Positions 60,897 through 64,000 of a DNA stretch of 64,000 nucleotides are shown one piece after another. Position 1 is the first letter of the stretch, and each line of letters opens with the position of its first letter. The DNA comes from Brumimicrobium sp041655765 (lineage in GTDB: Bacteria; Bacteroidota; Bacteroidia; Flavobacteriales_D; Crocinitomicaceae). Location of the stretch: NCBI GenBank assembly GCA_041655765.1, contig JBBAEU010000012.1, positions 1 through 64,000 of the forward strand. The letters are read 5' to 3'. The notes below the pieces were generated by a model, which saw nothing but the letters and a program-made list of their open reading frames with translations, did no database searches and was not told the origin of the DNA. The translations under genes were made by a program, and so were the position numbers.

Positions 60897-63422
60897 ATGT
60901 CAAAAAATTTAGTTATTGTTGAGTCACCAGCAAAGGCAAAAACCATTGAAAAATATCTTGGAAAAGACTTTAAAGTCATGTCTAGCTATGGACATATTCG
61001 TGATTTAACACAAAGTGGAATGTCAATAGATATTGAAAATGATTTTAAACCTGAATATGAGATTACAGCGACCAAAAAACTGATTGATTCATTAAAAAAA
61101 GAAGTTAAAAATTCGGATACAGTTTGGCTAGCAACGGATGAAGACCGTGAAGGTGAAGCTATTTCATGGCATTTATATGAGGCACTCAACTTAAAAAATA
61201 AAGACACAAAACGAATTACTTTTAACGAAATCACAAAGCCTGCAGTTTTAAATGCAATTGAAAACCCTAGAGAAATTGACAAAAATTTAGTTGATGCCCA
61301 ACAAGCACGAAGGGTATTAGACAGACTTGTAGGATTCGAGCTTTCTCCTTTATTATGGAGAAGAGTTAAACCTGGCTTATCTGCTGGAAGAGTTCAGTCT
61401 GTTGCTGTACGATTACTGGTTGAGAGGGAACGAGAGATTAATAACTTCATTCCAGAAAACTTTTATAGAGTAAAAGGAGAGTTCTCAGATGGAAAAGACA
61501 AACTTTCCGCCACTTTATCAGAAAATCTTAAAGAAGAAAAGGAGGTAAAAGACTTCTTAGAAAAAAGTAAATCTGCAGATTTTGAGGTTTTAGACGTTGA
61601 GAAAAAACCAATCAAACGAAACCCCAGTGCACCTTTTACAACTTCGACTTTACAACAACAAGCCAGCTTAAAGCTCGGTTTTAGTGTCTCAAGAACGATG
61701 AGAATTGCACAGAGTTTATATGAAGCGGGACATATTACTTATATGAGAACGGATAGTATAAATCTTTCTAAAACAGCAATAGATGCTGCAAAAGATGCCA
61801 TTGTTAAGAATTATGGTGCAAGATACAGCAATCCTAAAAACTATAAAACCAAGAATAAAGGTGCTCAAGAAGCCCACGAAGCAATTCGTCCTACAAACTT
61901 TTTAGCACAAACAATAAAAGGAACAAGCGACGAACAAAAGCTGTATGATTTGATTTGGAAAAGAAGTATCGCATCCCAAATGAGTCCTGCAGATTTAGAG
62001 CGTACAATTATTAAAATAGGTACATCAAATATTAAACACAAATTTATTGCAGAAGGAGAAATTATCAAATTTGATGGATTCTTAAAAGTTTACCTAGACT
62101 CTAAAATTGAGGACGATGATGAGGACAATGCTACTGAAGGACTTCTTCCTGATATAAAAGTAGGAACCAAATTAAAAACAGATGTTATTACAGCTACTGA
62201 GCGCTTTACACGTCCCCCAGCAAGATATGTAGAAGCATCTTTGGTTAAACAATTGGAAGAACTTGGAATTGGAAGACCTTCTACCTATGCACCAACCATT
62301 GATACAATCCAAAAGCGCGGTTATGTAGAGAAATTACAACGTGATGGTACAGAAAGAAATTATAAAGTATATACTTTAATAGATAATAAAATCACAAACG
62401 AAGTTAATACTGAAATAACTGGACGCGACAGTAAAAAGTTATCGCCTACAGATATTGGTATTATTGTTACCGATTTCTTAATTGAACATTTTGGCGATAT
62501 TCTAAATTATAATTTCACTGCCAAAGTTGAACAAGAGTTTGACGAAATTGCAGAAGGACTAGAAGAATGGACGGAGATGATTCGTCGATTTTACAATCCT
62601 TTCCACGATTCAATAGAATATACTTTAGAAAATGCTCAACATGCAAATGGCGAAAGATTATTAGGAAAACACCCAGAAACAGGAGAAGAAGTCATTGTAA
62701 GAATGGGGAAATATGGGCCAATTGCACAAATTGGAAGTAATGAAGGCAATAAGAAAGCTCAATATGCTAGTCTTGGACCTTTACAATCCCTTGAAACAAT
62801 TACACTCGAAGAAGCATTGGAATTGTTTAAAATCCCTTTTGACTTACAAGAATACAAAGATCAACCAATCACTGTTGCAACGGGCAGGTATGGTGCTTAC
62901 ATCAAATGGGGGAACACAAACATTTCAATTCCTAAAAATGAAGACCCACTATCTGTTGACCAAGAGCGAGCAATCGAGTTGATAGAGGAGAAAATTAAAC
63001 TAGATGCCCCAATTGGCGAGTATAAAGGCCATGGAATCACAAAAGGCAAAGGGCGATTTGGACCATTTATAAAATGGAATGATATGTTTATAAACGTTCC
63101 GAAAGCCTATGATTTTGATAATCTTTCTCTTAAAGAAATGGAAGAACTTATTGACAAAAAAGTAGAGAAAGAGGCCAACCGTTATATTTTAAGATTTCCA
63201 GAAGAAAATATCTCAGTAGAAAATGGAAGATGGGGACCTTTCATTCGATTCGGAAAAATATCTGTCAATCCAGGTAAAAAAGAGAACGGCGAAAAATATT
63301 TAGCAGAAGATTTTAAAGCTATGACTTTAGAAGATGTTCTTAAAATAGTAGAATCCGTGAAGCCTGAATTAATTAAAAAGAAGAAGACCACAAAGACTAA
63401 GGCTAAGACCAAGAAAAAATAA
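60897..63422 (+). CDS. topA: DNA topoisomerase I (type IA)
   Basis: Relaxes negative supercoils by cutting one strand. The Toprim domain runs from KNLVIVESPAKAKTIEKYLG to WLATDEDREGEAISWHL; the active-site tyrosine is Y282 in HITYMRTDS. The C-terminal third holds repeated short domains (GRYGAYIKWG, GRFGPFIKW and GRWGPFIRFG, the Toprim-associated C-terminal repeats) in place of zinc fingers, and a Lys/Thr tail. 841 residues. It is divergent from miaB. Confidence 0.96.
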   Translation: MSKNLVIVESPAKAKTIEKYLGKDFKVMSSYGHIRDLTQSGMSIDIENDFKPEYEITATKKLIDSLKKEVKNSDTVWLATDEDREGEAISWHLYEALNLKNKDTKRITFNEITKPAVLNAIENPREIDKNLVDAQQARRVLDRLVGFELSPLLWRRVKPGLSAGRVQSVAVRLLVEREREINNFIPENFYRVKGEFSDGKDKLSATLSENLKEEKEVKDFLEKSKSADFEVLDVEKKPIKRNPSAPFTTSTLQQQASLKLGFSVSRTMRIAQSLYEAGHITYMRTDSINLSKTAIDAAKDAIVKNYGARYSNPKNYKTKNKGAQEAHEAIRPTNFLAQTIKGTSDEQKLYDLIWKRSIASQMSPADLERTIIKIGTSNIKHKFIAEGEIIKFDGFLKVYLDSKIEDDDEDNATEGLLPDIKVGTKLKTDVITATERFTRPPARYVEASLVKQLEELGIGRPSTYAPTIDTIQKRGYVEKLQRDGTERNYKVYTLIDNKITNEVNTEITGRDSKKLSPTDIGIIVTDFLIEHFGDILNYNFTAKVEQEFDEIAEGLEEWTEMIRRFYNPFHDSIEYTLENAQHANGERLLGKHPETGEEVIVRMGKYGPIAQIGSNEGNKKAQYASLGPLQSLETITLEEALELFKIPFDLQEYKDQPITVATGRYGAYIKWGNTNISIPKNEDPLSVDQERAIELIEEKIKLDAPIGEYKGHGITKGKGRFGPFIKWNDMFINVPKAYDFDNLSLKEMEELIDKKVEKEANRYILRFPEENISVENGRWGPFIRFGKISVNPGKKENGEKYLAEDFKAMTLEDVLKIVESVKPELIKKKKTTKTKAKTKKK

Positions 63423-63428
63423 TGGTAT

Positions 63429-64000
63429 ATGAAAGATCTATCGATTTACTTCACTAAGGTCAACCCTACATTTCATTCAAAACAAGAAGAGAGTATAGGC
63501 AACATAATCCGTGCTTATAATGAAGTTAATGGTTTTCCTACGATAGACGGGAAAGGAATTGCCATTTTTGATGTTCCTGAGTATAGAAATAGTGAATTTA
63601 AAAATCATAAATTTAATCTCCAATTTAGAAATCATTTTTACAATTTGTTTAAAGGAGTTTCTTGGGAGACGGATTTATATGATTTAGGCACAATCATCCC
63701 TGGAAAAGATATTTCTGACACGATACACGCAGTTGAATCAGTTTGCTATGAACTTATTAAAAACGATGTCATTCCAATTGTTATAGGTGGCACACAAGAA
63801 TTAACAATGGGGGTATATAATGCTTATGAAAAATTAGAACAGCTCATAAACCTTTCCACGATTGATAACAAGCTAGACATAGGAGATATTCAAGAAGACA
63901 TTTCGGCAAACGGATGGTTAAATCATATTCTACTAAAAAAACCATCCTTCTTATTCAATTATTCAAACATTGGGGCACAAGCGCACTATATTTCCCCTCA
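63429..64000 (+). CDS. Arginase-fold (formimidoylglutamase-like) protein, truncated by window
   Basis: The ATG at 63429 opens 190 codons that run off the window, 6 bases after topA. The sequence follows the ureohydrolase fold (IAIFDVPEYR; IVIGGTQELTMGVYNAY). The manganese ligands are altered. The usual GGDHS reads GGTQE at 120-124 (His to Gln), and the DAHxD strand reads DNKLD near 147-151 (His to Lys). This version, beside topA and near gldK, is typical of Flavobacteriia and is often annotated formimidoylglutamase. Without the ligands, hydrolase activity is doubtful. The third metal motif is outside the window. Confidence 0.75.
   Translation, partial: MKDLSIYFTKVNPTFHSKQEESIGNIIRAYNEVNGFPTIDGKGIAIFDVPEYRNSEFKNHKFNLQFRNHFYNLFKGVSWETDLYDLGTIIPGKDISDTIHAVESVCYELIKNDVIPIVIGGTQELTMGVYNAYEKLEQLINLSTIDNKLDIGDIQEDISANGWLNHILLKKPSFLFNYSNIGAQAHYISP

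Noticed and set aside
1..64000. CRISPR array, prophage, intact insertion sequence, rRNA or known defence system
   Set aside because: No regularly spaced repeats, transposase, integrase, phage structural gene, rRNA or defence protein was recognised in any frame.

Overview
The window reads as about 64 kb of chromosome from a low-GC Bacteroidota, most likely order Flavobacteriales. Four things support this. Promoters follow the Bacteroidota TAnnTTTG (-7) and TTTG/TTG (-33) pattern. Clear Shine-Dalgarno sites are mostly absent. Family-specific proteins are present: PorT of type IX secretion, TamL, DUF4494, DUF2461, an enlarged NusB and an enlarged QueA. The gene order topA / arginase-fold protein / miaB / sigma-54 activator / lptE / TPR protein / secG / groESL is, from memory, a familiar flavobacterial block. 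I cannot fix the genus. Most of the window is core genome, and I see no prophage, CRISPR array, rRNA or intact insertion sequence.

Layout. 1-2.1 kb: two small secreted proteins (one probably frameshifted) and a PLP decarboxylase. 2.2-6 kb: a glycosyltransferase, two SAM methyltransferases and two lipoproteins. 6-11.4 kb: recJ, dusB, menG/ubiE behind a 22-bp tandem repeat, a ComF-like phosphoribosyltransferase and a crotonase. 11.4-12.4 kb: tRNA-Arg(TCG) and tRNA-Ser(GCT) enclosing a gene-poor, hairpin-rich insert that may be the relic of a tRNA-targeted integration. 12.5-20.4 kb: DUF2461, queA, an SGNH-SGNH-MBOAT acyl-transfer operon, pdxH and DUF4494. 20.5-30.4 kb: tamL, a beta-helix lipoprotein with an outer-membrane barrel, a TPR histidine kinase with its NarL-type regulator, a TrmH-family methyltransferase and porT. 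30.4-36.7 kb: aspC-hldA-trkH, a CoA-binding protein with a TlpA-like thioredoxin, and a NYN-LOTUS protein. 36.9-44.3 kb: an MsbA-like ABC exporter with uvrA; leucine dehydrogenase, nusB, a DUF1573 protein and yajC. 45.4-51.6 kb: the complete nqrABCDEF sodium-pump operon. 51.7-64 kb: apaG, a small acidic protein, gpsA, groESL, the miaB-to-secG operon, topA and a truncated arginase-fold gene.

How the genes work together. Several groups serve the envelope: TamL, PorT, LptE, SecG, YajC, the MBOAT/SGNH cassette, the ABC exporter and many lipoproteins. Energy genes pair the Na+-pumping Nqr complex with menaquinone synthesis (menG) and a K+ transporter. Translation and RNA genes (dusB, queA, miaB, TrmH family, two tRNAs) are spread among them.

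I did not find a convincing new defence or mobile system. The best leads are the insert between the tRNA genes, the 22-bp repeats at the menG promoter, the kinase/regulator beside a beta-helix lipoprotein and barrel pair, the sensor-less sigma-54 activator near a sigma-54-like element at groES, and the arginase-fold protein lacking its metal-binding histidines.
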